The notes under the pieces are model-generated. The model was not told the origin of the DNA and ran no database searches. It saw only the letters and a program-made list of their open reading frames with translations. Position numbers and translations under genes: made by a program. Shown in pieces: positions 14,552 to 14,930 of a stretch of DNA of 14,930 nucleotides (position 1 is its first letter; every line of letters starts with the position of its first letter). The DNA comes from an uncultured Collinsella sp. (GTDB lineage Bacteria > Actinomycetota > Coriobacteriia > Coriobacteriales > Coriobacteriaceae): assembly GCA_900550355.1 (NCBI GenBank), contig URRT01000033.1, forward strand, positions 1-14,930, given 5' to 3'.

Positions 14552-14930
14552 ATGTCTGAGAGCGAAGAGATCATGAACGAGACCGAGAACGAGACCATGG
14601 CTGCCGAGGTTGAGGCAGTCGAGACCGTGGAGACCGAAGCTGCCGAGGTTGAGGCTGCTGACGAGGTTTCCGCCGAGGAGGAGGCCGAGGTTGTCGAGGC
14701 CGCCGTTGATTACGATGACGAAGAGCTGATGGACAAGATGCAGAAGGCCGCCCGCCTGCTGCGCAGCCGTCGCTTTGCTATTTCCAAGGAGGAGGAGGCC
14801 AAGGCCGAGCGCATGGCGAACATCGAGCGCGCCATCAAGCTTCTTGACCTCAAGCCCAAGATGGAGCAGAAGGAAATGTCCGACCTGCTGGGCATGCGCC
14901 TTCGTGAGCTCGATGGCCTGATGGCCGAGG
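14552..14930 (+). CDS. Acidic-N-terminus protein, partial at right edge
   Basis: An open frame of 126 codons that continues past the window. GAAGGAG lies just before the ATG at 14552. Residues 1-60 are extremely acidic and Ala/Glu/Val-rich (EVEAVETVETEAAEVEAADE), probably disordered, and include a 13-codon-spaced repeat of AAEVEA. From residue 61 the sequence becomes a normal helical domain: DKMQKAARLLRSRR, a Lys/Glu-rich helix, then EMSDLLGMRLRELDGLMAE, which resembles the start of a helix-turn-helix or winged-helix region. I do not recognise the family with certainty; a DNA- or RNA-binding regulator is possible. The 151-bp gap before it shows no clear terminator or promoter. Confidence 0.75.
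   Translation, partial: MSESEEIMNETENETMAAEVEAVETVETEAAEVEAADEVSAEEEAEVVEAAVDYDDEELMDKMQKAARLLRSRRFAISKEEEAKAERMANIERAIKLLDLKPKMEQKEMSDLLGMRLRELDGLMAE
14600..14655 (+). repeat. 17-bp direct repeat in the acidic coding tract
   Basis: GCTGCCGAGGTTGAGGC occurs at 14600-14616 and again exactly at 14639-14655, 39 bp or 13 codons apart. Both copies read AAEVEA, so the repeat keeps the frame and probably reflects expansion of a low-complexity acidic tail. Confidence 0.85.

Overview
The window looks like chromosomal DNA of a high-GC anaerobic gut actinobacterium, most likely a member of Coriobacteriia such as Collinsella. This rests on GC-rich codon use, frequent GTG starts preceded by AAGGAG-type ribosome sites, a clostridial-style short peptide deformylase, and PTS and Kup transporters in an actinobacterial background. 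The genus is an inference from style, not from a database match.

Layout, left to right. (1) On the minus strand, a Kup-type potassium transporter (22-2250) lies downstream of an EamA/DMT-type exporter (2407-3318). The exporter is divergent from a LysR-family regulator (3437-4294), and the 118-bp gap between them holds a clear dyad operator. (2) A plus-strand gene (4457-5977) fuses an XRE-type helix-turn-helix to a complete AlaA-like alanine aminotransferase. It has its own internal ribosome site and start codon, and an upstream array of AATTGAAC half-sites. A very strong terminator closes this unit. (3) A plus-strand operon (6204-11285) encodes an amidohydrolase-fold protein, two unequal paralogues resembling neutral/alkaline ceramidase N-terminal domains, and a beta-glucoside-family PTS EIIBC permease. 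It is preceded by a promoter with a LysR-type dyad centred near -64 and closed by a hairpin shared with the convergent regulator. (4) On the minus strand lie a second LysR-family regulator (11409-12332) and a short peptide deformylase just upstream of it (12369-12779). (5) On the plus strand lie a DHA2-type MFS drug exporter (12985-14400) and the first 126 codons of an acidic, repeat-containing protein that runs off the right edge.

How the parts may work together. The 6.2-11.3 kb operon reads as a small uptake-and-cleavage locus: the PTS permease would import and phosphorylate a sugar conjugate, and three cytoplasmic hydrolase-fold proteins would act on it. The LysR gene at its 3' end is the natural candidate controller. 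Two of the three hydrolase-fold proteins have lost residues that normally bind the catalytic metal, so their chemistry may differ from that of their families. The XRE-AlaA fusion looks like a one-protein, amino-acid-responsive autoregulator, analogous to the GntR-aminotransferase (MocR) family but with a different DNA-binding domain and an intact, separately translatable enzyme. No tRNA, rRNA, insertion sequence, CRISPR array or phage feature was seen.
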